This document shows positions 23,328 to 34,690 of a DNA stretch of 64,000 nt, one piece after another (position 1 is the stretch's first letter; the number at the start of each line of letters is the position of its first letter). The notes beneath the pieces are model-generated. The model was not told the origin of the DNA, did not search any database, and worked only from the letters and a program-made list of their open reading frames with translations. Source of the DNA: Agapetus fuscipes (lineage: Eukaryota > Arthropoda > Insecta > Trichoptera > Glossosomatidae). The position numbers and the translations under genes are program-made. The stretch covers positions 248,001 to 312,000 of the forward strand of contig OX637342.1 in assembly GCA_951799405.1 (NCBI GenBank). The letters are read 5' to 3'.

Positions 23328-24875
23328 CGTGTACGTACTCTGTGCATCTCCACGGACCTTAAATATTTATATATTTATGCAATTAAGATAACAGGTTCCA
23401 GACATACTTTAATAAAATGACTTTGTTAGTGATTACCGGCTTTGTATACCTCCCAGCTACCGTAGGGTTTGATTAATCGATCATCCACAATCCTCCCATT
23501 CTGTTTGGTTGATTGAATATCAGCCACCGTTATCTGTAACAGAGACCTACCCGTGCAGCACACAGCCACCCTTATTACAAAATTAATTATATTTCGCCAT
23601 CGCAGACCACATGGCATGCCTTTCTGCTACAAAGCAAACCCCAATAATGGGGGATGAAAAACTCTGCGGCATAAATTGAAAATACCTGTTTTCCTCTGCG
23701 TGGAAGAGGTCATTAATATCATTCCACCCTTGGAGAGATACAAAGTCGAGATGACAGGAGGGAACCGGATTTGATACATTAGAGAAACCAAAAAAAATGC
23801 TAATTCTCCCTAATGGAAGCACCTTTATAAATACATTGTTGCTGCTTCCTTTTAAATATTTATTTACAAAAGCCACCCCGGTGTAAGTCTCTTCATTGTG
23901 AGTGTGTAGAAGCGGCACTAATTAAACTAGTTTTTAGAACTTAACATTGTTTCCCCGTGCGATACATTTTAAATAAATGATTTATAACCGGATTCTATTA
24001 AAAAATATTTCGAGTTTCTTTAAAATGCTGCAGCAGTTTTTTTATTGACACAAACCTTTTCATTTGTATGATTAATATTCAATGTAACAATACTTACCAT
24101 TCGTTTTTCTTAAAAAAACACGGAATGAATCTTTTCCATTCATCCTATCTTTTGATACAAAAAATTATATTATATTTGATATTTCGTTTCCAGTAATAGA
24201 CACCGTCTTCAAAACAAAAAAGGGATTAAAATAATAAAAAGTTAATAATATTTTTTATTATTTTTACCCAAAAAACATGTTTACACTTATTTTCCACAGT
24301 CACTTTTTATTATTTTTAATCCGAAGTTCTAAGAAACCAAGTGCTACAAATAAATACCCTTTTTTCATTGGATTTTCTTCTATATAGGTACGATAAATTC
24401 TTTAGCGTGATTATCGTGTGATGTAAAGTTTCTGTTTTAAAAAACTTCAACCAAGGCAAATCCATCAAATAAGTCAACTTTTGTAATCCAGATTTGTAAT
24501 CATTTGACCTTGTTTATCCTTCATAATATTGTACATCCAACATTTAAATAATTTATCTTCCAAGTGTGTTCACAACAATACAAGTTACTAAAAGAGCATC
24601 ATGCTTTTCGTGAATAAAACCCAGAAAAAGGACAAGTTGTGCGATCCGTACAAATGTACGTCAATTGTGTTAACAATATCTCTGCCCTAGAACTCGTGAG
24701 AACGTGGAAGAAGTGAAGTATTTCAGTGGGACTGGATGTAAAGGCTCGCCCATGCACCGCCTTATGGCAGGTCGTGCCAGGAGACTCCGTCTAATGAATC
24801 GACTCTCGTGGTTGAGTTGAAAGGGATGTCAGAGCGGGTGTTCGATAAAAAAACGATCTTTGTCGTGGACCCAGG
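23328..24875. other. Unassigned sequence
   Basis: About 1.5 kb. Minus-strand frames of 111 and 63 codons (23583-23918, 23426-23617) overlap and have no recognised motif. No repeat family is identified. Confidence 0.3.
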
Positions 24876-24930
24876 AACGAGTTTTTTATTCCAGCGTTTT
24901 TTCCGCACTTTCCTGGCTATTCAAAGTCAT
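24876..24930 (-). repeat. Weak hammerhead-like foldback fragment
   Basis: The minus strand reads caagatgac, a loop, then ggaaagtgcgg, resembling the minus unit at 5300-5395. One arm is missing and the core is mutated. Confidence 0.2.
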
Positions 24931-25344
24931 CTTGTGATTAAGCTCTCACTAACTTAATCAACGATATCTCACCATTCCTTGTTTTTTTTTAAATGTAAGA
25001 AAAAAACGATATAAGAAAAGAGGAATAGGCAAGACCAGGAATAATAATACTTAAAGTTATGTTTTTAAATACCAATGTATTATTTTGGTTCTTCTCGAAG
25101 AAACAAATACACATTACGCAAGGTTTGCTCGAAAAAAAGAAACACCTTCCAATTTGGGAACTACATAATATTGTAAAAATTATAACCGTCCCATACTCAC
25201 ACCTCCATCTCGGGATGCGTATCACAGAACATTCATACTAAAATACATCAGAACTTTTAAATTTTAAATATTTTTTAGTTTGCCGAAGGTCGTAACATCA
25301 TTAAATATTGAAGTTATGGGCCGTTTTTGACAAGCCTTACGAAG
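24931..25344. other. Unassigned sequence
   Basis: Nothing recognised apart from A/T runs. Confidence 0.35.
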
Positions 25345-25575
25345 AAAATTCCCGGTATTGTTTCGGAACCAGTCATTTACCAAGATAATGCACCAGCGTA
25401 CACGTCATTTTCCGTTAGCTATTTAATAAAAAAAAAATCATGCTTCAAAAATTTAGGAAAGCGTTGGCACAAGTTTATTATAATTGAAAAGGATAACTTT
25501 GAAAGAGGCGAAATTGAAATCGATGAATTTAAAATGTCGCCTTATTTGTTTCACAATTCTCGTATTTGAGTCCAG
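25345..25575 (+). pseudogene. Mariner-type transposase C-terminal remnant
   Basis: An open frame encodes YQDNAPAYTSFSVSYL, which fits the QDNAPAH block around the second catalytic aspartate of mariner transposases. KRWHKFIIIEKDNFE follows, resembling the C-terminal RW-KC-----G-YFE block. The roughly 80 residues normally between these blocks are missing, so the copy is internally deleted. No terminal repeats were identified. Confidence 0.6.
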
Positions 25576-26167
25576 TCTTGTCTCAGAATACGACTGTTTT
25601 GTGCTTCGTATTCCGAATGTTCGGCAGTCAGATAAGTAGTATCCCTTCATGTGTTAGCTCTACCTGCTGCTCTCCGAGCTGTGGATTAATAAATTAAAGG
25701 AAGCGCTCACACGTTCGGGAAATTCAATTTATTTCCATTTGTAATCAATTAGATCCGAGCTTCATTATGCGACGCTCTTATGTGTGATTAAAAAACGTGG
25801 AATTTGATTCTGTGGAGTCACATAGTGAACAGGCTGGTAATCCTGTAGCTATTTACCTTTTCTACCGTACCCGGGCACTCTATGGGATTCCTATTGGTAC
25901 ATTTTGTACGTCTTTAGTATATAGGTGTCGTAACGTTGAATGTGTGACGGATTTCTACAATTAATTATTCGTTAACGAATATAAGGTTCTGGTGAGGGAA
26001 TAAATATCAAGAAAAAAATGTAAATGATTTGTAGAGAATAAAAGACAGCAATGGAGTGTTTTTCGTAAATGTTTCTTTTAACTTACATTATTTATATTTC
26101 TAATGTACTTAGATCAATTTTGATTTTTGTTCATTGAGTTGAGTCTGTTAATTAACTTTGCAAATAT
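25576..26167. other. Unassigned AT-rich sequence
   Basis: No recognised gene or repeat. Confidence 0.35.
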
Positions 26168-26335
26168 TAGTTCACTTTCAAGCAGGGCTAACGTTAATTT
26201 GAGATTGTTATTTTTTTTCATTTTGTAGGTTCACATACGGCATGTGTAGGCGTGAACTCACATGTGTCTGCTTGTGGGCGTGCATTAAATATCAGCTTTA
26301 AATGCCAACAAAACTTTGAATCTTAAATTATTGTA
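26168..26335 (+). mobile_element. RTE LINE 3' UTR, degenerate
   Basis: 'taatttgagattgttatttt', 'gtaggttcacatacggcatg' and 'gtctgcttgtgggcgtgcat' match the distal half of the UTR. The tail is reduced to 'aatcttaaatta'. Confidence 0.55.
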
Positions 26336-26819
26336 GATCAAAAAATATAATATGGAAACACAGGGAATCGTCTTCTTATGATTTCCATGTATTTCTCTAA
26401 TTTAAAAAAAAAACTAGATTTCCGTCATCGATTCTATATAACTTTGTCAAGAATGTAAAGAATGTTAAATTCACTCTTAAAATGATTAGAAACCCATCTC
26501 ACTCACCAAGGAGAGTCCAAATAGAGTCGCCATCTATCCAAGTGCCCGCGCCTCGCGCTTGTAAACCCGTAATCCTCAAAGGACGGACGTGTCCTGGACA
26601 GCGCCATCAAGCCGTGGCACCTATTTACCTTTACAGGTGAGCAGCTGTGTAATCCCTCTCGCGGCTGACGCGTTCCGTAATCGGGCCGGCGGTCCATGGC
26701 AGCGCGATTAGCCGAGCCAGCGCAACATCGGCTTACCGACATTCCTCGACACATCATATCAATAATGCTGGCTGGAGGAGTGCAACAGAGACTACAAATT
26801 GTTTTATTGGATTCAGTAA
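26336..26819. other. Unassigned sequence, GC-richer centre
   Basis: 26500-26760 is less AT-rich than its flanks. A minus frame there shows no known motif. Confidence 0.3.
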
Positions 26820-26955
26820 GTCCGGTCGTTAGCTCAGCTGCTATAATTCTCGCGTTTAAACCCAGGGGGTTAAGGTTCTATTCCTCCCAAAGATGTCAGT
26901 TTTTGTGATTTTTATAACCCATGGTGTCGGCAAGGCTTATTATTATACAGCCATC
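26820..26955 (+). mobile_element. SINE-B head, degenerate
   Basis: 'tccggtcgttagctcagctg' (A-box region), 'ggttctattcctccc' (B-box region) and 'ggtgtcggcaaggct' follow the SINE-B layout. It sits about 100 bp upstream of an intact SINE-B. Confidence 0.5.
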
Positions 26956-27049
26956 AAAAAAAATAACTAATTAACAAAGCACTTACTTGTTTAAATGTAT
27001 AGGTTCCCCGCGCCACATGCGACCCCTTGACATTTATAGGTTGCATTAT

Positions 27050-27378
27050 AGGTTGCGATAGCTCAGTTGGTAGAGTGCTTGCATTCTACCCCGTGAGCTC
27101 GGGTTCGAGTCCCACCGAGGAGGGTGTCAGAAATGATTTCCTATTTCGGTGTTTATTTCAAACCCCATAATAAAAATACCGGCAAGGTTTACTCAGCCTT
27201 CACAAGAAATGAGTACCAGCCCCCTCGGGAGCTGGGAAACCCCCACTTCAACTGAAGTGGTTGGCGTAAGGCCGGCCCCCTTACCTGTAAAAATAAATAG
27301 GTTCAACTCGCCACATGCGACCCCTTCGGGGTTAACGCGGCAAGAAGTGACACTATATGTGTAGCTTAGTTGCGTTTT
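27050..27378 (+). mobile_element. SINE-B, near-complete copy
   Basis: Contains A box (tagctcagttgg), B box (ggttcgagtcc), 'aaatgatttcctatttcggt', 'cgggagctgggaaaccccc', 'gttggcgtaaggccggcc', 'caactcgccacatgcgaccc' and 'tgtgtagcttagttgcg' plus a T run. It is nearly identical to 61108-61437 and 32866-33203. Confidence 0.9.
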
Positions 27379-27554
27379 TTTATTACATGTTTAGATTGAT
27401 TGCATTTTGTGGCCGGAAAAATAATGGCGTGATCAAATGAGTGTGTATACAAGAAGAACAATTGTGTAACCATTAGTAAATGGATAAAAGCTAAGGCTTT
27501 CAAAATGGGCTAGAAATGTAAGTTTTTAGTAGCAACTTCCAAGCATGCAAAGTG

Positions 27555-27620
27555 TTCTGTGTGATTCGCATAAAAACATCGTTCACCCAAGAAATCATCC
27601 TATTATTATTATAACAAAAT
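27555..27620 (+). mobile_element. SINE-A / LINE 3' tail fragment with (TTA)n
   Basis: 'gattcgcataaaaacatcg', 'ttcaccc' and 'atcatcctattattattat' reproduce the shared 3' terminus of SINE-A and the CR1/L2-like LINE. Confidence 0.5.
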
Positions 27621-30411
27621 AATATATCTGAGAGTCAGAGAAGATTTAAAATGATGAAAAAATCTGCAACATTCAATCTATACAACGCAAGTAAAACAAT
27701 GCTCTGAAGATGTATCTGTCACTACAAGCGTGTCTCATTGCCTCTGCTGACATATCATCCCCTCTCATCCAGTGAGGTATTATGTCCTCTCACGGACATC
27801 TCATGCCCAGACAGCTTGCTCGCTCCTGCCTGGCCGACGGGAGCTGTCAATGGAGATGTCGCGTGGCCGGTGTCCGTGTGCCGCAGCTATCAGCTGATCG
27901 GCCCGTCACACCACTGACATGTGCGCGCTCAGTGCGGATCTGCAGTCAGCAATGCGGGACAACAGTACTACTGGGTGTTGACGTTTACGCTGGCCGGTCA
28001 TCCTGCCAGTCATGTTCTTGTGTGGGTATCGACGAATGAATGACATCACTTCCTTCAACTTGTACTGATTTATACTGTGAAAAATACTATGGCCAATAAA
28101 TGTGCTCCTGCTATTGCCAATACTAAATAACTTTGTAACTAGGTTTCATTATGCTTGGTTTTGTGTTTCCCGGCTTTGACCGTGTTCCATAGTTTTTGCG
28201 TCTTTTATTTTATTTTATTTTTCTTATTTTTAACACTTCTTGAAGTTTTCAGCTGACTCACCTCTGTGTGTGACTTCTTCGGAGCTCTGCTCACTTCTAG
28301 GTTTCATTATACTTTAGTTTGTTATGGAATGGTAGGCAGGTAGCTTAAGTAGGTACCAACCTTAGTAAAATCCTTCTTTTAATAATAGATTAAGTAACAC
28401 GGAGAAAGATGCGGTCTTTACTTTAGAAAAAATAGCCTTCTTTTCACACGGTCCGGATCCGTTCACGAAATGTATGAGTTTGTCGGTTAAAACCGCACCG
28501 GCAAGCTTACGCACATCTATACTACGTGACTTCAGATCAGGCGCCGGATTGGATCGCGTAAAGGGTGTTTTAGGAGGGTAAAGCAGTTATTTTATATCAG
28601 CTCTTATAAGTATAAATCGAGCCGCGTACCTTCTGACTGTGAGTCAAAGAAGTCTACCTTTTGACTGCACCGGATGAGATTACAAAACTTCCATGGCTAA
28701 TCTTCAATTGTCTCAAATGCTGGTCATTTTTGTTGATTCTTCCTTCATGTGTTCGATGCCTGTAATGTGTAATTTAAAATTATGTAAATCTGAGGAACTG
28801 AACAATTCTGATCAAAGCCGCACCGGCCACAGATCACACAAGGATGGCAATAAAAAGGTTATATGACGCTCATGTCTGTAATAATAATGAAATGGAGTTT
28901 GTTGGTAACCGTATCACTCGAAGTTTCAAATTTGATGAAAACTGAACTTTTTTTGTATAGGTATCGGGTGTTAAAGCTTTACTATTTACATAATAGAAAT
29001 GGAATACTCATCACATTTGACTAAAAGTTCAGAACCGTGTCTTTCAGAATACGAATTTAGATTAACGTATAGATGAATTGTGTGTCTTTTCTTTTTTCAT
29101 TTTATCAACGTCAGCCTTCGTTTTATTTATTATGTAAGCCTTTTTTTAAGTCTTAAATTATTAGAGAGCACCGTTTAGTGGATGGCCTCACATGAAGGGT
29201 CCTTTTCAATAACGGATAAGGTTATTTAAAAATATTTATCATCAGTGGTCTACGAACACACACCATAAACTCTATCGGTGTTATTCTTAGACATTTTCGT
29301 CGCCCTTTGAACCCACGTTTTGCTTAATTTTGATTCTTGAACATTTCTGAAGTAGTTAGGCTTGCGTCTCGAGTTCAACGCCCGCCTAAATCTAGCCTCC
29401 AAATGTATGCGAAGTTAGGCCAAGACAAAACCACCTCGGAGAGGGTTTTGTGGTACAATCGATTTTGACAACTGCCGTATTTAATATTAAATCGTAAATA
29501 TTTGCTTTATTACTGTTTTGTTTAGCGATTTGTTTTTGTCATTTTGGTCACATTGACAGAATTCAGCATCTTTTTGCTAATCAATCGCTTTTTGAGGCAC
29601 AAAACACAAAAAAATAAGAAAGAAAAGAAATCATTTGAAAGATTGAATCACGGCTCGCGGCAAAATTCTTCATATGACACATTTTACAAAACTGAACTTA
29701 ACTAGATAGTTTAAAATGAGTGAAGAAGATATTCAACACTCCACGAACACATATGAGACACTTTTTCCACCTGAAATAAAATATTTAGATGCATTTCGGT
29801 CGAAATCTGATTTGTTTACAAACAAAACAACCAGCCGTCCACCATTGTGACGTCTGCCCCGCGCGTCTCCGCCAGTCCGCCTGCCCGCCGCGGCCATAAA
29901 TCTGTGTGGTCATCCCAAACGCATATTCCCTACATTTGTTTTATTTTTCCCGATCCACAAAAAATATACGGATTTATTTGGCTAATCAATTGTTTTCAAA
30001 GTTTTTTTAATTATAAATTGCACAACAAATTTAAAAACTGATTATTTGCTTTTATTTTTCATATTTTTTTTGCGTTATTGTCAATGGTTATTGTTTTAAT
30101 AATTATTTAAAAACGACTGAAAATTCCCTGTTCTTTAAATAATATTTATAAAGTGACATCTCTAGAACAGATTTTTTTTTGAAATACGACATTGAACGGA
30201 CGTAATTTCAGCCGTCCAAATTTGGTCGCAGGCTCAACTGTTCCTACGTTACACTATGAACGAGAATCAATATTTCAAATTTGGTCTAGTCCGGCGTTGT
30301 ACCCAGACTAAGTAGTCGCCAGTTAGGCCGATGGCGAAATATGACAAGTAAGAATAACACCGTATGGGTCAAATAAAATGCATGGAAGATTTTTTTCACA
30401 AATTGGTCACC
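27621..30411. other. Unassigned 2.8-kb stretch
   Basis: No gene or repeat recognised. GC-richer islets lie at 27770-28040 and 29850-29900, the first with an 85-codon frame lacking any known motif. This is one of the longest repeat-free stretches and could hold host regulatory sequence. Confidence 0.3.
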
Positions 30412-30708
30412 GTTAAATTAGGCTGATTTTTTGGTGAGCGCTGTTTTTGTATGTATCACAACTCAAAAACCTTCTGCAAGCTTGGTCGTCGCTGTAGAAT
30501 GCGCCAATTCTCAAGCAAGACCCAGTTGATGTAAGGCTGGATGGACCTTTTGATGACCGGTCTTTGGTAAGGTTTATGAATTTTTCAACCCAGCGAAGAG
30601 AAAATTTGAAAATATAAATGGCAAATTTTTTTGTGCTCCGCCGGGATTCGAACCCCCAACCTTCCATTTACGAGTCCGAAATGTTACCACTAAACTACGG
30701 ACCGGTCA
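30412..30708 (-). mobile_element. SINE-A, near full length
   Basis: The reverse complement starts 'gaccggtccgtag' and has B-box-like 'gggggttcgaatccc'. 'gcgaagagaaaatttgaaa' (plus-strand reading) lies in the middle. The end is the shared LINE tail 'atacaaaaacagcgctcacc' and 'aatcagcctaa'. Confidence 0.8.
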
Positions 30709-31024
30709 AATTGTCTGCAATTGCGACAGGACAACGTCTGTCGGGCCAGCTCATAAATAAATATTTCGGTGTTTCGGTCAGGCGGAGGAGATTATACACG
30801 GGGAGTGCATGTAATAAAATGTCAGGGAGAGAAGAAAGCACAAAGGTGGAATGCTCGGCGCTGTGACGTAGGAGGCGAATAAATTGTATTGACAAACTCC
30901 TCTCATTGTATTCAAATTCCTTACTCAGCCGACGGCCACTTCCCGGCAGAGCCTACAAAACAGAGCTCTGTTAAAACAAGGTTCAGTTTCTTACAGCTTT
31001 GTTGGGAAGAAATAAGTACATATA
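30709..31024. other. Unassigned sequence
   Basis: No recognised gene or repeat. Confidence 0.35.
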
Positions 31025-31080
31025 AAGTGCGAAAAAAATTGCGGTTAATCTGCAATGTTGGCGGCTTATTTTTTTTAATT
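31025..31080 (+). mobile_element. RTE LINE C-terminal codons, isolated fragment
   Basis: 'aaattgcggttaatctgcaa' then 'tgttggcggc' encodes LRLICNVGG, the end of the RTE polymerase. The usual UTR does not follow, so the fragment is rearranged. Confidence 0.5.
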
Positions 31081-32019
31081 TTAAGTGTGTGCTTTAATTG
31101 TTAGATGTATTTTCATAAAAAAAAGCCCGAATGGACCTCAATTGACCAGTCTAGTGAAGCGACTCCGCATGAATTGTATGAACTTGGTGGGTAAAGTGCC
31201 AGTCTTTGATAAAGGCAGATGATTTTTTTAACAGTGGAAGTCAAACTCAAGACCTCCTGATTGTGAGCTCCAAGCTTTTAACACTTATCGATCTAATCAC
31301 AACCCAAGATCAAACATCTCAGAGGTTATTTAATTATCTAAGTAACTATAAAGACTCAGTCCTTCAAAAACTAACCTATATTTTATTTCACTCGTATTTG
31401 AAAAAACCTGAATAATTTGTGATATGATCATGTACTAATTTTGCTCATCAGTGCTTTATCTTAGGGCCTGGTGCACCAAACTCTTATCAGACAAAAATTT
31501 AAGTTAAGTGTGATTTCTCCGTTTCAAGGAAACAAATTGGTTGTATACACGTAAGTCAGCTTATGTACATCACATTTCCTGTTCAAATTCCATCATATTA
31601 TTACCCACTTCCGAGAAATATTTAATCGGGGTTCTTACAGAATTAAGCTACCAAATGTGATGTGTCAATCAAATATTGATCGGAGGTTGGTGCAGCAGGC
31701 CCTTAGTGCTCCCTCGCTGCCCTGTGGGTTCCCACCAGCAGGGTTCCTGGTCCTCGCATGTCTTCCCCTCCCGGCTCAGGACGGAGATTCCTCTCCCTCT
31801 GAGTTTGGTCCTCGCATCTTGCCTACCACAGTCTTGATGGCCAACTCAATACACAAATATTTATTTCATTTATCAGCGAGCTCTCTAGCACTTCCTAGAT
31901 ACGATGCACTTAACTCTACAGTATACAGGTAAAATTGTACGAGTACAAACTTCTGAGTATATATATTATTTTCGTGATTATAAAAGTTCTGCCATGCCAA
32001 ATGTAAACTATAGTGATCT
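31081..32019. other. Unassigned sequence
   Basis: A GC-richer stretch at 31670-31830 has a 91-codon frame with no known motif. Nothing else recognised. Confidence 0.3.
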
Positions 32020-32150
32020 ACAATTTCAATTAAAAATCTATTCACCATGTAGGATTCATACTAATTGCATGCATGTGCTGTACAAATTTCAACTTTTGCA
32101 AAATTTCCCTGAAACAAGGTTGAAATTAGCAAATGTAAACCAATTATATA
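32020..32150 (-). mobile_element. RTE LINE 3' UTR, highly degenerate
   Basis: 'tccctgaaacaaggttgaaa' and 'ttagcaaatgtaaaccaa' recall the inverted UTR block around 'cctgaaacaggggtgac'. The rest is strongly diverged. Confidence 0.35.
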
Positions 32151-32164
32151 CATTAATTAAAAAA

Positions 32165-32245
32165 CACACTGTTTCAATTCACTTATTATTTATTTTGAAT
32201 ATGCCAAACGTTTTTGCCTAAAAAGGCATCCTCAGGACAATGACA
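32165..32245 (-). repeat. Foldback-family unit with hammerhead-like core
   Basis: The minus strand reads cctgaggatgcc, tttttaggc, then aaaaacgtttgg. 'aagtgaattgaaacagtgtg' follows, as in the arms at 33825-34078 and 58298-58490. It is a single unit; the opposite arm is not seen. Confidence 0.45.
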
Positions 32246-32732
32246 ATCAAAAAAAATAATAATAATAATATACGACTGGTCAGGGTCACATCATCAAAAG
32301 CACAAAAAAAACTTTTTTGGTGTTCTTATAAGCTTTTCGGAGGTACGAAGTCCAATTATTGTCATGTTTATAGTTTTTTCACGGGTCCTTCAAAGCTTAT
32401 TCTCCGAACAAAATAGTAAGAGGAACGTCATTCATTTCAATATGATGTAAGTGTCATATTGACAACAAATTGTTTTGTTCACAATTTGCTTCGGAGGGTT
32501 TTAATAAGCACAATTTAAAATTTGTGTATGAACTTTTTTGTTGCATTAAAATCATGTTTTCATGGTTATCAATAATGTTCCCTTCCAACCTAAAAAATGC
32601 CCATAATATTATAGGCCTATCAAAACGTAAGAGCATAATGCTTTTGTCGGACCAAATCGGTATTTGTACGATAGAAAAACGCCTGACTATCATAGAGTTA
32701 ACGAGACAACCTGCTTTATACAAACATATTTT
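32246..32732. other. Unassigned sequence
   Basis: An (AATAAT)n microsatellite lies at about 32259-32275. Overlapping opposite-strand frames at 32454-32853 extend into SINE-A and carry no motif. Confidence 0.35.
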
Positions 32733-33395
32733 GGACCGGTCCGTAGTCCAGGTGGTAGCACTTTGGACTCGTAACTGGAAGGGGTCGTGGGTTCGATTCC
32801 TGGCGGAGCACAAAAAATTTACCATTTATATTTTCAAATTTGCTCTTCGCTGATAAGACTTGACCGGTCGATAGCTCAGTTGGTAGAGTGCTTGCATTCC
32901 ATGCCGTGAGCTCGGGTTCGAATCCCACCGAGCGCGAGGGTGTCAGAAATGATTTCCCGTTTCGGTGTTTATTTCAAACCCCAAAATAATAATGCCGGCA
33001 AGGTTTACTCAGCCTTCACAAGAATTGAGTACCAGCTCTCTCGGGAGCTGGGAAAACACCACTTCAATTGAAGTGATTGGCGTAAGGCCGGCCCCCTTAC
33101 CTGTAAAAATAAATAGGTTCAACTCGCCACATGCGACCCCTTCGGGGATAACGCGGCAAGAAGTTACACTATATGTGTAGCTTAGTTGCGTTTTTTTTTT
33201 TTTTTGCTGGGTTGAAAAATTCATAAACCTTTACCAAAGACCGGTCATCAAAAGGTCCATCCAGCCTTACAACAACTGGGTCTTGCTTGAGAATTGGCGC
33301 TTTCTACAGCGACGACCAAGCTCGCAGAGGGCTCTTGAGGTGTGATACACACAAAAACAGCGCTCACCAAATAAATCAGCCTAATTTAATTTTTT
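32733..33395 (+). mobile_element. SINE-A split by a SINE-B insertion
   Basis: The head and body run from 'ggaccggtccgtag' (B box ggttcgattcc) to 'ttgctcttcgctg' near 32862. The sequence resumes at about 33208 with 'gctgggttgaaaaattcat' and ends in the shared LINE tail ('gatacacacaaaaacagcgc', 'aaataaatcagcct'). GCTG occurs at both junctions. With the insert removed it matches the 30412 and 53890 copies. Confidence 0.85.
32866..33203 (+). mobile_element. SINE-B nested inside SINE-A
   Basis: Intact structure: 'gaccggtcgatagctcag', B box 'ggttcgaatcc', 'gtgtcagaaatgatttcccg', 'gttggcgtaaggccggcc' and 'atgtgtagcttagttgcg' plus a T run. It inserted after the host SINE-A, which dates SINE-B as the later event here. 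Confidence 0.9.
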
Positions 33396-33824
33396 TAAAT
33401 AAATTTTTTATTCATGTAAATTTATAGCAACTCGGATCTATGCTATCTCAGGAGCAATCTGTATTGAATGGGACAAACGAAGATTTAGTACAAGCAGAGA
33501 TTCCCAAGTGTTCATAATGACAAACTATTCTACAGAAGCATTCAAAACTTTCCCATACATTTATTCAATACCCACAGCTCAGTTAGTCACATTTGATTAT
33601 AAAGTATTTTATTATATAAAAAAATCTGCAAATAATCAAAGTTAAAACGATAATAAGATGTAAAATTCCTAAATTTTCTAATACTTATTTACAAAAAAGC
33701 AACATGAACAATAATTTTGCTTGTTTTTGGGCCAATGGGGTCAAAACCTATGTTTTTATGAAACGTACAAAATGAGATTGTATAGCTCCAACACATTTAA
33801 TTTGTTATAGTTTAAAATTTTTTT
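33396..33824. other. Unassigned AT-rich sequence
   Basis: No recognised gene or repeat. Confidence 0.35.
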
Positions 33825-34078
33825 GAGGAATTCAAAAACACTGTTTATTTTCACATGAATATATTTAAAAAGATTACAATCTTTAGAGTAAGTTACTAAC
33901 GTTTTCGACCTAGAAGGTCATCATCAGGTATCGTATAGCGTATATCGGTAGGTATATTTATACCTGATGATGACCTTCTAGGTCGAAAACGTTAGTAACT
34001 TACTCTAAAGATTGTAATCTTTTTAAATATATTCATGTGAAAATAAACAGTGTTTTTGAATTCCTCAAAATTTTTTTA
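33825..34078. repeat. Large palindrome (foldback element) with hammerhead-like cores
   Basis: Two arms of about 110 bp are near-perfect inverted copies around an AT-rich centre near 33950. Each arm contains, in its own sense, acctgatgatgacc, ttct, aggtcgaaaacgtt. That is CTGATGA, a hairpin, then GAAA. The outer arm parts ('aaatatattcatgtg', 'aaataaacagtg') recur diverged at 63195-63260. No coding capacity. A LINE tail abuts the right edge. Confidence 0.75.
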
Positions 34079-34690
34079 AATAATAATAATAATAACAGGC
34101 TGATTTATTTTAAATTACACATGATAAGAGAGCGCCGTTTTTGTGTGTGTCACACCTCAAGGGCCCTCTCCGATCATGGATAAGACTTTCTAAACAAGTG
34201 TGCCTTGAGTGCTCCTCGAAATACACCCACAGATTTGGAGTTCTTCACTCCGGGTGGCAGTCTGTTCCACTCCACCGGCCCCGCAACACGGAAAGCGCGG
34301 TCTCCGAAGTTTGTACGAATCTGACGGCGCGGCTGAACCAAATTGACTACTCCATCACCCGCAGATCTGAGTGTCTGCCTCCTAACACCCATTTCAACAG
34401 GTGAAATCATATCAGCCAGATAAGGTGGGCCAAGCCATTGATGGCTTTATATACCATTAAACAAACACGGAAGACCACCCTCTCCGGGAAACGAAGCCAA
34501 TGAAGTTTTTGTAACAGCGGGGTGTTGTGAGCGAATTTGGGAATCCCGAATATGAGTCTTGCTGCCGAATTCAACACAGATTGAAAGCGATTAAACTGTT
34601 TCTTCGGCTGACCACTATAAAGCGTCGAGCAATAGTCAATCCGAGACATCACAAACGCACTCACCAGGGTCTTAACCGCATCTGACGGCA
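34079..34690 (-). pseudogene. CR1/L2-like LINE, reverse-transcriptase C-terminus and 3' end
   Basis: The minus strand encodes SRIDYCSTLYSG, NSAARLIFG and LHWLRFPERVVFRVC, then after a frame break GDRAFRVAGPVEWNRLPPG and FRGALKAHLF. This is the usual order at the C-terminus of CR1/L2-type polymerases. The frames (34664-34407 and 34410-34174) differ by one reading phase, so a small indel has broken the gene. The 3' UTR ends 'aaataaatcagcctg' followed by (TTA)n at 34079-34098. It is 5'-truncated, with no RT core or endonuclease. Its last 60 bp are shared with SINE-A. Confidence 0.75.

Noticed and set aside
27782..28039. 85-codon Cys-rich plus frame
   Set aside because: No signal peptide, domain or splice evidence; an opposite-phase reading is equally plausible.
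34141..34404. Plus-strand 87-codon frame
   Set aside because: It is antisense to the CR1/L2-like reverse-transcriptase C-terminus.
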